In this document: positions 44,481-53,314 of the stretch, piece after piece
Position numbering within the stretch: position 1 is the first letter of the stretch
How the letters are laid out: each line of letters starts with the position of its first letter
Assembly: GCA_934096125.1 (NCBI GenBank)
Contig: CAKOLB010000004.1
Location: forward strand, 61,439-125,438
Origin: an uncultured Bacilli bacterium
GTDB lineage: Bacteria; Bacillota_I; Bacilli_A; RF39; UBA660
Reading direction: 5' to 3'
Length of the DNA stretch: 64,000 nt
The notes under the pieces: model-generated
Databases searched by the model: none
Told to the model about the DNA's origin: nothing
What the model saw: only the letters and a program-made list of their open reading frames with translations
Position numbers and translations under genes: made by a program

Positions 44481-44506
44481 GGGACAGGACGCGTAATATG
44501 TGGTTA
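44462..44506. other. attL of element 2
   Basis: Amidase sequence ends CTAATCACATAAATGCAGG; the element continues GGGACAGGACGCG and has TATGTGGTTA at 44497-44506. That is an inverted near-copy (9 of 10) of TAATCACATA near the right end. The 13 bases CTAATCACATAAA (44462-44474) also recur directly at 55873-55885. Confidence 0.65.
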
Positions 44507-44530
44507 ATCGTAGGCGCAGTGTATAACTTT

Positions 44531-44567
44531 AATAAGCTTCTTATTTTACTGTATATGATGGTATAAT
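44531..44567 (+). promoter_or_regulatory. Hairpin and extended -10 promoter at the left edge of element 2
   Basis: AATAAG-ctt-CTTATT at 44531-44545 with following T could end transcription entering from the amidase; TGGTATAAT at 44559-44567 is a TGN-TATAAT promoter for the phosphoesterase gene. Confidence 0.5.
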
Positions 44568-44606
44568 AGATATATCAAATAACTTTAAAGATGAGAGGTG
44601 AAAAGA

Positions 44607-45518
44607 ATGTTATATATAACTGGTGATACTCATGGAGATTTTTATAGATTTGGTCATTTAGGATTAAATGAAGGTGATATTATGATTATCTTAGGGGATG
44701 TGGGTATTAATTATTACTTAGATGAATATGATAAAAAGTTAAAGGAAAGATTAAAAAGATATAATTTTAAATTTTTCTGTATTCAAGGTAATCATGAAAA
44801 AAGACCAGAAAATATTTCAAGTTACCACGAAGTGGAAATGTTTGGCGGTAAAGTATTTGTAGAAGATGAATATCCTAATTTAGTATTTGCTAAAAATGGA
44901 GAACTTTATAATATTGATGACAAAAGTATTTTAGTAATAGGTGGAGCTTATTCTATTGATAAAGATTATAGAATAAGTAAAGGATATCCTTGGTTCAAAG
45001 ATGAACAATTAACTGAGAAAGAGAGACTAAATATATTGGACGAGTATTCTGGTAAACATGTGGATATAATTTTATCTCATACTTGTCCATTAAGATATGA
45101 ACCTAAAGAAAGCTTTAAATTAAGTTTGCCACAGATTGCGATAGATAAATCTATGGAGTATTTTCTAAATGAAGTAGAGCAAAGAGTAGATTATGGTAAA
45201 TGGTATTGTGGACATTATCATTTAGAAAAAATTGTGGACAAGTTAGAGTTTATGTTTGGAAGAATTAAAAGTGTTGACACAGGAGAATTTATTCCTAAAT
45301 ATGATTTCCATAATGGCTACAAAATAGTTAGAGATGTATGTAGTCAAAAAGATTATAAATATTGTCCTGAATGTAAAGGAGATAATATAATTATAGAAAA
45401 AGGTGAAGGACATAATATTAATGGTTTAGATTTTATTGCTATCATTTGTAATGATTGTAAAAAAGTTTATGGATTTAATGATGTTAATTATAAACGTAAT
45501 TGTCCTAAAGAATTGTAA
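44607..45518 (+). CDS. Calcineurin-like metallophosphoesterase with zinc ribbon
   Basis: 303 residues. All five metallophosphoesterase motifs are present: GDTHGD near residue 7, LGDVG, QGNHEKRP, LSHTCP, and CGHYHLEK. A C-terminal zinc ribbon CPECKGDN...CNDCKK (about 262-290) is added. Substrate unknown; it may act on nucleic acids or protein phosphates. ATG 44607 is used, six bases after GAGAGGTG. First gene of the element 2 cargo. Confidence 0.85.
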   Translation: MLYITGDTHGDFYRFGHLGLNEGDIMIILGDVGINYYLDEYDKKLKERLKRYNFKFFCIQGNHEKRPENISSYHEVEMFGGKVFVEDEYPNLVFAKNGELYNIDDKSILVIGGAYSIDKDYRISKGYPWFKDEQLTEKERLNILDEYSGKHVDIILSHTCPLRYEPKESFKLSLPQIAIDKSMEYFLNEVEQRVDYGKWYCGHYHLEKIVDKLEFMFGRIKSVDTGEFIPKYDFHNGYKIVRDVCSQKDYKYCPECKGDNIIIEKGEGHNINGLDFIAIICNDCKKVYGFNDVNYKRNCPKEL

Positions 45519-45592
45519 CTGTGTTTACCAAATTTTAAAATTTATGCTATAATTAAGATGTAATAATTATTTGACTAAGTGTGGTGAGTAGT

Positions 45593-46228
45593 ATGGAGTA
45601 TAGAAAATATTCATTTAGACATGCAGAAGATATTTTTAAAAACGATAAGGATTTTACTTATTTATGGAATGAAATTTTGGAAGTGCTTGATAGTATAAGC
45701 GATGATGATTTAATTAATGAATTTAACATTGAAACTAGAAAAGCAAAAAGCATTTCCGAAGCAATTAATAAATTAATTGCAAAAAGGCTAAGTGAAAAAG
45801 GATGGCATGAACAAAGTTACATTTTTGCTGACCCTGATTATTCTGATAATAAAGGTACATGGAGATTAGATTTTGCAAAAGATAATATTGCAATTGAAGT
45901 TGCATTTAATCATGGAGGAAATGTATCTTGGAATTTAATTAAGCCAGTATTATCTAGTGAATTAAATCATGTTAAAAAGGCAATACAAACTCAAGCTGGC
46001 GTTGTCATAACAGCAACTGATGCTATGAAAAAAGCCGGTGGATTTGATAATGCTATCGGTACCTATGAAAAATATGTTGAATATCTAAAACCATTAAATA
46101 ATTTGTTAACCACACCTATGATGATAATAGGATTAGAACCACCAAAAAAGTTTACTATTGAGCAGAAAAAAGAAGATGGTAAAATGGTTGGACATGTTAA
46201 ATTAAAAGAAGAAGATAATAACTTTTAG
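45593..46228 (+). CDS. BglII/BstYI-family restriction endonuclease
   Basis: 211 residues. The central GTWRLDFAKDNIAIEVAFNH shows the D-x8-E spacing of BglII (Asp84, Glu93) and the C-terminal half fits the family. BglII cuts AGATCT and BstYI RGATCY, so all sites contain GATC. The third catalytic position, Gln in BglII and BstYI, is Ala here (EVA), which could lower or remove activity. Promoter TTTACC-18-TGCTATAAT at 45524-45553. ATG 45593 with GTGGTGAG upstream. No own methyltransferase is next to it; the C5 enzyme at 48315 may protect its sites. Confidence 0.75.
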   Translation: MEYRKYSFRHAEDIFKNDKDFTYLWNEILEVLDSISDDDLINEFNIETRKAKSISEAINKLIAKRLSEKGWHEQSYIFADPDYSDNKGTWRLDFAKDNIAIEVAFNHGGNVSWNLIKPVLSSELNHVKKAIQTQAGVVITATDAMKKAGGFDNAIGTYEKYVEYLKPLNNLLTTPMMIIGLEPPKKFTIEQKKEDGKMVGHVKLKEEDNNF

Positions 46229-46279
46229 ACTTACAATTTTGTGAGTCTTTTTATTTTGAAAAAGAAAGGATACGATATT

Positions 46280-46573
46280 ATGAAAATAAAAACAAATAGA
46301 GAAGAGGGTTATGTAGTTATGGGTAACTATCATCTAAGAGATAAAAAATTAAGCTTAAAAGCAAAAGGACTATTATCTATAATGTTGTCATTACCAGACA
46401 CATGGTGTTATTCCACGCTAGGATTATCTAGTATTTGTGTTGAAAGCAGGGATACAGTTAGAAATATATTAAAAGAATTAAAGGAAGCAAAATATTTAAA
46501 GGTAGTTGAAAATAGAGATGAAAATGGTAGATTTAATTATGAATATGTAATTTATGAAAAACCCTATATGTAA
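46280..46573 (+). CDS. Winged-helix protein, truncated initiator type
   Basis: 97 residues: KIKTNREEGYVVMGNYHLRD, then LSLKAKGLLSIMLSLPDTWC and SRDTVRNILKELKEAKYLKV, the standard N-terminal winged helix of replication-initiator/DnaD-like proteins. Family members normally continue well past EYVIYEKP; here the frame stops four codons later, so the C-terminal domain is missing. ATG 46280 with AAAGAAAGGA upstream. Confidence 0.75.
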   Translation: MKIKTNREEGYVVMGNYHLRDKKLSLKAKGLLSIMLSLPDTWCYSTLGLSSICVESRDTVRNILKELKEAKYLKVVENRDENGRFNYEYVIYEKPYM

Positions 46574-46574
46574 T

Positions 46575-46605
46575 AATCCATGGTATCATTACGGTTACAT
46601 GGATT
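46575..46605. repeat. Inverted repeat after the winged-helix gene
   Basis: AATCCATG (46575-46582) and CATGGATT (46598-46605) pair perfectly around a 15-base loop. No T run follows, so it is more likely an operator or a scar of the truncation than a terminator. The rest of the gap to 46692 shows nothing else. Confidence 0.5.
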
Positions 46606-46692
46606 TCCGTATGCGGTTATTTATTCACAATAAATTATTTAGAAGTAATTAATAAAACAAATAGATAAAGTCGATAAAACCTCTATCGATTC

Positions 46693-46731
46693 AAAAAAAG
46701 AGAAGGTTTTATAGTATAATTTCTCTTTTCA
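46693..46731 (-). terminator. Terminator of the Sau3AI-family gene
   Basis: AAAAGAGAA (46696-46704) pairs with TTCTCTTTT (46721-46729); the A run at 46693-46699 becomes a U run on the minus-strand transcript. Confidence 0.7.
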
Positions 46732-46747
46732 TTGGTTAATTTAGCTA

Positions 46748-48145
46748 TTAAATAAATTCTTTTAATATATTTTCTAAGTATTTACTATTTAACCAAAAAC
46801 AATGCTTTGTATATTCAGCTAATCCTGTTAACTTGTCTTTTACAGGTAATGGCAAAGTATCTTTTGAGTCTCTAGCATGTGGTCTAACATGGCAAACTCC
46901 ATTATCCCCGATTCCTGGAAAGTTAGTATTTCTTTTACCCATATTATCAATTGATTTAATAATATTTCCAGATAAAATAATGTTTTTTGTATTATTCCAC
47001 ATATTTTTCACTTCATTTTCAAGTGTTAGTTCTGGCATGTTCCATAATTTTATACCACTAAAGATATAATCATTATCTTTCTTTTTAAATATAAAGAACA
47101 TGTATTTTGTAGTTTCTAATTCTTCTTTTAACTTTGATTCTTCCCAATCAGTTGTTTTAAAATCCATATAATTGAAATATGGAAAAGGCATAGATTCTTT
47201 AATGTGTCCATTTTCTTCAACTCTGATTGTTCTTGGAACTATATTTGCTTTTTGGAATTCATCAGTATCACGAAGTCTAGATTTAACATTAAACATTCTA
47301 GCTATCAGTATTCCATTTAAATTTTTTGCATTAGAATCAATATTAAATTCATGCATTAATTGTTTTTGAGTTTTCCCCTGATATTTCTTGGTAACATTTT
47401 CAACAAATTCAGTAAATGATTCACCAGCATTTTTAATAACTTTTTCAACATCTTCATAATTTCCAATATATTTTCTAACGAGTCCTGTCATATAAGAAGT
47501 TTTTAAACAAAATGCTCTTTGCTTTGCTTTAATTGATGAAAAAGGTTGTTCTCTAACGGATTTTTTATTTGCTCCTTTTGTACAAGCACCAAGATACATT
47601 GTATCTGCTTCTGATATCTCATGGGCTTTTCCTTGTTTAATTTTATTAATTATTGTTTCCCAATCCTTAATAATTATTGGTAAATCTTCTTTTGGAAATG
47701 TAAATAATAACTCGTGTGTTATTCTTAAATCATTTTTATTTTTGTGAGGTTCGTAAAAATACCAAATTATTTGAATTTTATTATTTTTAAACCAAAAATG
47801 ACTAGAGTAAAATTCATTTTTATATTCATCCATATAATTAATTATGTTTAGAACAAGTCTTTCTTTAGCTGATAAAGTATTGTCTTTGTTTTTCTTATAC
47901 GGTGTAACTTTAAGTTCTATTCCCGCATCAATAAAGTCAGGCGCAGATATTGAATTAATGTTGTATCCATATACATTAGTTTCAAATAAATGACCAAAGA
48001 AAGCTTTATTAAACTTTTCATCATCTTTGTTATATTCATTGTTATAAATAGTTGTTACATTCATATTATTTAATTCTTTAAAAGTTTTTCCTAATGCACT
48101 TTTAGCTAAAATTTGAATTTCATCTTTTGTGTAACTTTTTGCCAT
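46748..48145 (-). CDS. Sau3AI-family restriction endonuclease (GATC)
   Basis: 465 residues. The MutH-like catalytic stretch is SAPDFIDAGIELKVTPYKKN near residue 68, with D-x6-E-x-K spacing as in MutH (Asp70, Glu77, Lys79) and Sau3AI. The C-terminal half should be the second, allosteric MutH-like domain of Sau3AI. Enzymes of this family cut GATC. It diverges from a C5 methyltransferase, the usual partner. AAAGGAAA lies before the ATG. Confidence 0.85.
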   Translation of the reverse strand: MAKSYTKDEIQILAKSALGKTFKELNNMNVTTIYNNEYNKDDEKFNKAFFGHLFETNVYGYNINSISAPDFIDAGIELKVTPYKKNKDNTLSAKERLVLNIINYMDEYKNEFYSSHFWFKNNKIQIIWYFYEPHKNKNDLRITHELLFTFPKEDLPIIIKDWETIINKIKQGKAHEISEADTMYLGACTKGANKKSVREQPFSSIKAKQRAFCLKTSYMTGLVRKYIGNYEDVEKVIKNAGESFTEFVENVTKKYQGKTQKQLMHEFNIDSNAKNLNGILIARMFNVKSRLRDTDEFQKANIVPRTIRVEENGHIKESMPFPYFNYMDFKTTDWEESKLKEELETTKYMFFIFKKKDNDYIFSGIKLWNMPELTLENEVKNMWNNTKNIILSGNIIKSIDNMGKRNTNFPGIGDNGVCHVRPHARDSKDTLPLPVKDKLTGLAEYTKHCFWLNSKYLENILKEFI

Positions 48146-48159
48146 AAAAATTTCCTTTC

Positions 48160-48253
48160 GATCTTGTTTTTATCTCAAAAATAATTTAAAATATATATAT
48201 AGTGTTGATCTTTTTAAAATATTATTTTATAATTAATATGTAAGAAGTTGATC
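48160..48253. promoter_or_regulatory. Divergent restriction-modification promoter with GATC sites
   Basis: TTGATC (48205-48210), a 17-base spacer, and TATAAT (48228-48233) make a strong promoter for the methyltransferase whose -35 contains GATC. A second copy of the 11 bases GTTGATCTTTT is at 48247-48257, just after the expected transcript start, and a third GATC is at 48160 near the nuclease start. Methylation or binding by the methyltransferase could regulate it. Confidence 0.6.
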
Positions 48254-48314
48254 TTTTCGCTTAAATATATTATAATATATTTAAATATGTTTAACAATTA
48301 TTAGGAGGCGTTTT

Positions 48315-49553
48315 ATGCAAAAAACAGTAGTAGAATTATTTGCCGGTGTTGGTGGATTTAGATGTGGATTAAATAATGTAAAATTAAAAGATAATAAAGT
48401 TATTGAAAAAGGTAATTGGAATTTTGTGTGGGCGAATCAATGGGAACCTTCTACTAAAACACAAGAGGCTTTTGAATGCTATTCAAAAAGATTTGGAAAG
48501 GATGATGTTAGTAATGTAGATATATTTCAAGTAAATAAAAAAGAGATACCTAATCATACTTTATTAGTTGGTGGTTTTCCATGTCAAGATTATTCTGTTG
48601 CACAGACACTATCTAATAGCAAAGGAATTGATGGAAAAAAAGGTGTTTTGTGGTGGGCAATTGCAGATATATTAAAAGTTAAGAAACCTCCATTTGTGTT
48701 TTTAGAAAATGTTGATCGCTTACTTCTTTCGCCAGCGAGTCAAAGAGGCAGAGATTTTGGAATAATTTTGAGAAGTTTTTATGAAAATGGATATGATTTA
48801 GAATGGCGAGTTATCAATGCGGGAGAATATGGATTTCAACAAAAACGTAGGAGAATTTATATAATTGCATATCACAAATCAACTAAATATTGTAAGAAAA
48901 TGAGAAAAATTGATAAGAAAAATATATTACTTAAGGAAGGTATTTTCATAAAACAGTTTCCTGTAAAAGAGAAAGAGTTTAACTCAAATGTATCAAGTAT
49001 TTCAGAATATAAAGATTTAGTCGATGTTAGTGATAATTTTAAAAACCAATTTTATAATTCTGGAGTTATGATAAATGGTGAAATATATACTGCCAAATTA
49101 GAACATAATTGCGATAGTGTATATCAGTTAGGCAATTTAATAGAAACTAATAAGGTTGATGAAAAATATTTCCTTTCAAAAGATAGAATTGAGAAATTTA
49201 GAATATTAAAGGGAAGTAAAAGAATACCTAGAAAAAAGCCAAATGGAGATGATTACATTTATTCTGAAGGTTCAATGCCATTTCCTGATAATCTAAATGT
49301 TCCTGCTAGAACAATGCTGACTTCAGAAAGTGGAACTAGCAGAATGACACATGTTATAGAGGACTATAGAACTAAAAAATTAAGATTTTTAACACCATTA
49401 GAGTGTGAAAGAATTAATGGATTTCCAGATAATTGGACAAATACTGGGATGAGTGATAAGAAACGATATTTCATGATGGGTAACGCTTTAGTAGTAAATG
49501 TTGTTGAAAAAATAGGGATTGAATTGGAAAAAATAGTAGAAATGGAAGAGTAA
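48315..49553 (+). CDS. C5 cytosine DNA methyltransferase
   Basis: 412 residues with all main motifs: I ELFAGVGGFRCGL near residue 7, IV GGFPCQDYSVAQ with the catalytic Cys near residue 84, VI FLENVDRLL, VIII QQKRRRIYIIA, IX/target-recognition region about 200-340, and X MMGNALVVNVVEK. Next to a Sau3AI-family nuclease it should modify the cytosine of GATC. AGGAGG precedes the ATG. Confidence 0.93.
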   Translation: MQKTVVELFAGVGGFRCGLNNVKLKDNKVIEKGNWNFVWANQWEPSTKTQEAFECYSKRFGKDDVSNVDIFQVNKKEIPNHTLLVGGFPCQDYSVAQTLSNSKGIDGKKGVLWWAIADILKVKKPPFVFLENVDRLLLSPASQRGRDFGIILRSFYENGYDLEWRVINAGEYGFQQKRRRIYIIAYHKSTKYCKKMRKIDKKNILLKEGIFIKQFPVKEKEFNSNVSSISEYKDLVDVSDNFKNQFYNSGVMINGEIYTAKLEHNCDSVYQLGNLIETNKVDEKYFLSKDRIEKFRILKGSKRIPRKKPNGDDYIYSEGSMPFPDNLNVPARTMLTSESGTSRMTHVIEDYRTKKLRFLTPLECERINGFPDNWTNTGMSDKKRYFMMGNALVVNVVEKIGIELEKIVEMEE

Positions 49554-49591
49554 ATGAAAAAATGTTAAAATTTGGTAATTTATCTAAATAG

Positions 49592-49655
49592 TGTTATAAT
49601 TTTATACAGAAGATATGCAGTATTTGTCTTTTTAAGATGGATACTGCATTTTTTT
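49592..49655 (+). promoter_or_regulatory. hamAB promoter followed by a terminator-like hairpin
   Basis: TGTTATAAT at 49592-49600 is an extended -10. Right after the expected start, ATGCAGTAT (49615-49623) and ATACTGCAT (49641-49649) pair, with an inner TCTT/AAGA stem, and seven T follow (49649-49655). Because it lies between promoter and hamA, it may act as an attenuator; it could also be the terminator of the methyltransferase gene. Confidence 0.6.
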
Positions 49656-49671
49656 GAAGTAGGTGGTAGTA

Positions 49672-50628
49672 TTGGATTCACTTAATTATGAAGTTTTTAA
49701 AAAAATAAAGAAATATTATAATGATAATTGCAAACCTTTAATTTTTGTTGGAGAAAAATTATTATCGCAGAATAACAAATGTAAAATGTATTTTTGTGAT
49801 GTTGATTTAAATCAAGAAAAAGAAAATTATAGAAAAGTTTTTCAAGAATATTTGGCACTTTATGTTAGAAATCATGATTTGCTAAAATATTATGATAAGA
49901 TTATAAAAAGTGAAACAGAAGATGAAATTTCAGAAGCTTTAATTTATTATGGAAATGATTTGTGGAATAATACCGTATTGATAACTACAACTACACCAGA
50001 GACTTTAGGGATATATGGAGAAGCCATTAATGATTTTTATTTAAATATTGTTAAGAATGAAAATATAATTATCACTTATTCAGCAAAAAGGGGGTATGGT
50101 GAACGTAATATAAAAGGGGTAGATGTAGTTGCATGTACTTGGAAAAAAGATAATCTTGTACTAATATTTTCTGAGTGTAAATTTGTCGAATCAATATATA
50201 AGGCGTCGTGTGGTTTATATAATGATATAAAGGGAACTCAATATGAATTGGCACATATAAGTAAAGATTATATAAACGGATATTCTACTTATATTGTTGA
50301 TAATGCTCATTCAATTTTTGCAGAGAGTAATAATTCAGATAAAATTATAGATGTTTTGGACAAATTGAATAGTAGGATAATAAATGGAAACAAGGCGATA
50401 GATGTGTTTAATGAATTAAACATAAAAATTCAATTTAATTTCTTTGCAATTTACTGTGATAATAAATTTACACCAGATGAAAGACAAATAATGTTTGAAA
50501 AAGTATATAATGCTTTTTATGAAAATGTAAAATTAACAGGTATTAAAAATTATGATATGGAAATTGTGTATATACCTATTAAAAATACAAGCTCTGTGGT
50601 AAAGGAATGTATGAGACAATGGAATTGA
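49672..50628 (+). CDS. hamA: Hachiman defence protein HamA (DUF1837 nuclease)
   Basis: 318 residues. DUF1837 features are GEKLLSQNNKCKMYFC near residue 20, ITYSAKRGYGERNIKGVDVV near 142 and LVLIFSECKFVESI; the Asp of KGVDVV with ECK forms a PD-(D/E)xK nuclease-like site. In Hachiman, HamA and the helicase HamB form one complex in which HamB senses DNA and frees HamA to degrade it. TTG 49672 is preferred because AGGTGG lies six bases upstream; GTG 49663 overlaps that site. It overlaps hamB. Confidence 0.82.
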   Translation: MDSLNYEVFKKIKKYYNDNCKPLIFVGEKLLSQNNKCKMYFCDVDLNQEKENYRKVFQEYLALYVRNHDLLKYYDKIIKSETEDEISEALIYYGNDLWNNTVLITTTTPETLGIYGEAINDFYLNIVKNENIIITYSAKRGYGERNIKGVDVVACTWKKDNLVLIFSECKFVESIYKASCGLYNDIKGTQYELAHISKDYINGYSTYIVDNAHSIFAESNNSDKIIDVLDKLNSRIINGNKAIDVFNELNIKIQFNFFAIYCDNKFTPDERQIMFEKVYNAFYENVKLTGIKNYDMEIVYIPIKNTSSVVKECMRQWN

Positions 50629-53000
50629 CACGAAATACAATTGTAAAGAAAATAAATTTATTTTCAATGGAAAGGAATAATAAAGAATTAATAAATCTAC
50701 TATGTGATATTTTAGAAAGTAAAAATTACATGGATAATTATGATCTTATTTTAATTATAATAAATATTGCCGAACTTTATGGTTATCAAGAATTTTTTAA
50801 TAATTTTGATGCAAATAGTATACCTAAATATAACGTGCATGCAATATCTAATGATATTAGAAAAAATCTATATAAAAGCAAAAAAGGTAATAATATATAT
50901 TATAATTCTGGACAATTATCTTTATTAAAAGAATTATCACTATATGATAAGCTTTTTATATCAGCTCCCACGTCATTTGGTAAAACCAGTTTAGTTTTAG
51001 AGCATATAGCAATGAATAACTCAATATATAAAACTATTATTTTTTTAGCTCCAACTAATGCATTAGTAGAAGAATTGTATCTAAAATTTTTAAAATTAAA
51101 TAAAGAATGTAATTTAAATTATGATGTAATAACAATGCCAAAAAATAAAAATAATAATACAATATGGATATTAACACCAGAGAAATTTTTACTTTTGGTT
51201 GAAGAAAAAAGTATAGATTTTGATTTGATAGTTATGGATGAGGCTTATAAAATTGAAAATGAAGAATCAATTGATAGAAAAGATATTTTAAATTCTAGGT
51301 CAAGCAAATATAGGAAAGTAATGGAATATATGGCTAATTCTAATTCGAAGATTATATTTTTATCTCCATATACTTATAATAAGGCGCCATCTATGACAAG
51401 ATTCTTAAAAAAATATAGTATCAAGGATATTGACAGGAATATTAATTATGTAAAAAAAGACATAATAGATATTTATGATAGCAAAAGTTATAAAAGTAAT
51501 TTTTCCAATAGTATATTTAGTATTAAAAAAGGTGATTCTGGGATTAAAAAAGCAATGGCAGCTGTTCCCTATTTATCTGATAATACAATTATATATGTAA
51601 AATATCCAAGTGAGGCAATAAAAGTTTTAGAATTAATGCCTAATGAAAAAGCAAGTATAGATAATGAAAGATTTAAAAAATTTTTGAACCATTTAAAAGA
51701 AAATTATTTATTTGAAGACAGCAATTGGTATATTATAGATGCTCTAGAAAAGGGAATTGGCATATATGTATCACCTATTCCTCGATATATAAAAAAAGAA
51801 ATAATATATTTATTTAATAAGGGAATAATAAAAAAACTTATAGTTACAACTGCATTTGCTGAAGGAGTTAATAGTTCAGCTAAGAACATAATTATAACAA
51901 ATAGAATAACAGGATCTAATAAAAAACTAACTAATTTGGATATATTGAATTTAAGTGGTAGAGCAGGCAGATTTGGTGTATATAGCAAAGGAAAAGTTTT
52001 TTCTGCAGTTGAAGAAGTAAGTGATATTTTAAGAAAATCATCTGAAAATGGAGTAATTATAAATAATCCTAATTACGAATTAGCAAGTGATATTATACCT
52101 AGAACTGATTATGAAATCGATATGATAGATGATTATCTATTAAATGAAGAAGAAAAAAATATAAAGGAAACCACAAAAAAAAGGCAATTAAATTTTAATT
52201 TGACCAACGATGATTTAAATATAGCTTTATCAATTGCAAATGAAATAAAAATCGATGTATATTCATATTTTTTTGAAACAATTAACAATGGAAAAATTCA
52301 AGATATAAGATTTAATAATATTAAAAATTTATTGTCTACAGAGAAAAATGATATTATAAAATCAATTACATTTATTTTTAACGAATTAAAAAATGCAGAT
52401 ATTCCAATAGTTTCAGATTTTGGTGATATTAATCCATTTAATAGTAAAGGTGATTTTATTTGGGGCATTTTTTACGGAATCCACTCTTCAGGAAATATTA
52501 GAGATGTTTTGAAATCAAGAAAAGGCTTTATTTTAAAACAGTTAAGTGAAATTGAAAAAATATTAAATTTAAAACTTAAAAATTTTAATAATAAAGAAAT
52601 AGAAAAAATATTACGTGAGTACGATAAAAAATGGATATACGATTATTTAACTAAAGGTGAAATTGATGATGCAAAACTATATAATGGTGCATTTAAATTT
52701 ATATCAAACATAATTGAATATAGAATACCATTTTATATTGGATTGTATATATCAGTTTTTAAAATGTTTTGTAGAAAGAATAATTTAAATTATGATTTTA
52801 ATTTTGATATTGTTGAAATATCTACATCATTAGAAAATAAAAATATAGAAAAAAAGTATTCTGATATGTTGGAATTTGGCATACCATTAGATACAATCAA
52901 AAAGATAAATAAATTTAAAAATGATAATAATATTTTTGAAATATTAGATGATTATGAAAAAATTATGTTAAGTGAATATAATTACTATTTTGATAAATAA
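50607..53000 (+). CDS. hamB: Hachiman defence protein HamB (SF2 helicase)
   Basis: 797 residues. Helicase motif I ISAPTSFGKTSL is at 118-129, motif Ia FLAPTNALVEELY, motif II VMDEAYKIE (DEAx), and motif VI LNLSGRAGRFGVYS near 451. The C-terminal third is helical with no other recognisable domain. Position directly after hamA with a 22-base overlap supports Hachiman rather than an unrelated helicase. The start is uncertain: ATG 50607 has the AAAGGA site too close; ATG 50619 is possible. Confidence 0.85.
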   Translation: MYETMELTRNTIVKKINLFSMERNNKELINLLCDILESKNYMDNYDLILIIINIAELYGYQEFFNNFDANSIPKYNVHAISNDIRKNLYKSKKGNNIYYNSGQLSLLKELSLYDKLFISAPTSFGKTSLVLEHIAMNNSIYKTIIFLAPTNALVEELYLKFLKLNKECNLNYDVITMPKNKNNNTIWILTPEKFLLLVEEKSIDFDLIVMDEAYKIENEESIDRKDILNSRSSKYRKVMEYMANSNSKIIFLSPYTYNKAPSMTRFLKKYSIKDIDRNINYVKKDIIDIYDSKSYKSNFSNSIFSIKKGDSGIKKAMAAVPYLSDNTIIYVKYPSEAIKVLELMPNEKASIDNERFKKFLNHLKENYLFEDSNWYIIDALEKGIGIYVSPIPRYIKKEIIYLFNKGIIKKLIVTTAFAEGVNSSAKNIIITNRITGSNKKLTNLDILNLSGRAGRFGVYSKGKVFSAVEEVSDILRKSSENGVIINNPNYELASDIIPRTDYEIDMIDDYLLNEEEKNIKETTKKRQLNFNLTNDDLNIALSIANEIKIDVYSYFFETINNGKIQDIRFNNIKNLLSTEKNDIIKSITFIFNELKNADIPIVSDFGDINPFNSKGDFIWGIFYGIHSSGNIRDVLKSRKGFILKQLSEIEKILNLKLKNFNNKEIEKILREYDKKWIYDYLTKGEIDDAKLYNGAFKFISNIIEYRIPFYIGLYISVFKMFCRKNNLNYDFNFDIVEISTSLENKNIEKKYSDMLEFGIPLDTIKKINKFKNDNNIFEILDDYEKIMLSEYNYYFDK

Positions 53001-53076
53001 AATCATGTCCGTTGACTGTCCTATAAATTTATGGTAAAATGGTAATATAGGATAAGTGTAAGAGATGCAAATTTAT

Positions 53077-53099
53077 GAGAGGATTTTCCCTCTTTTTTT
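53077..53099 (+). terminator. Terminator after hamB region
   Basis: AGAGG-attttc-CCTCT followed by seven T. Found 77 bases after the hamB stop. Confidence 0.75.
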
Positions 53100-53159
53100 G
53101 TGTCTTTAAAAAAAATTATCTTTTTGAAAGAAAGGTAAATTTTATCTAAAATATTCTAA

Positions 53160-53260
53160 ACTGTCGGAGACTATTAGTGGGTTTTAGGGATATTCCCTAA
53201 CAAGCTAGATGGGTGTGTATACACCATGCTTGATATATTATATTACACGGGTATGTAACC
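53160..53260. other. Structured segment, candidate oriT
   Basis: In a 314-base gap without genes lie two hairpins in a row: TTAGGGA-tat-TCCCTAA (53184-53200) and AAGC..ATGGGTGT-gtat-ACACCAT-GCTT (53202-53231). The GTGTG-TATAC part resembles the nick region of MobV transfer origins (TAGTGTG/TTATAC in pMV158). Element 2 has no relaxase, so it might be mobilised by the MobV protein of element 1. This is a visual match only. Confidence 0.4.
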
Positions 53261-53314
53261 TCAAAATAGGATTTAATGGTAATCTGAAATGTGGTATGAA
53301 ATGAAAGGAGAAAT

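Noticed and set aside
48484..48620. Dcm-like orphan methyltransferase
   Set aside because: The divergent Sau3AI-family nuclease makes a restriction-modification pair the simpler reading.
50607..53000. A housekeeping Ski2/Lhr-like helicase
   Set aside because: Motifs alone would allow it, but the overlapping HamA gene and the defence-island setting fit Hachiman better.
53160..53260. CRISPR array or group II intron in the gene-free gap
   Set aside because: No regularly spaced repeats, no Cas or reverse transcriptase gene anywhere in the window; only two hairpins.
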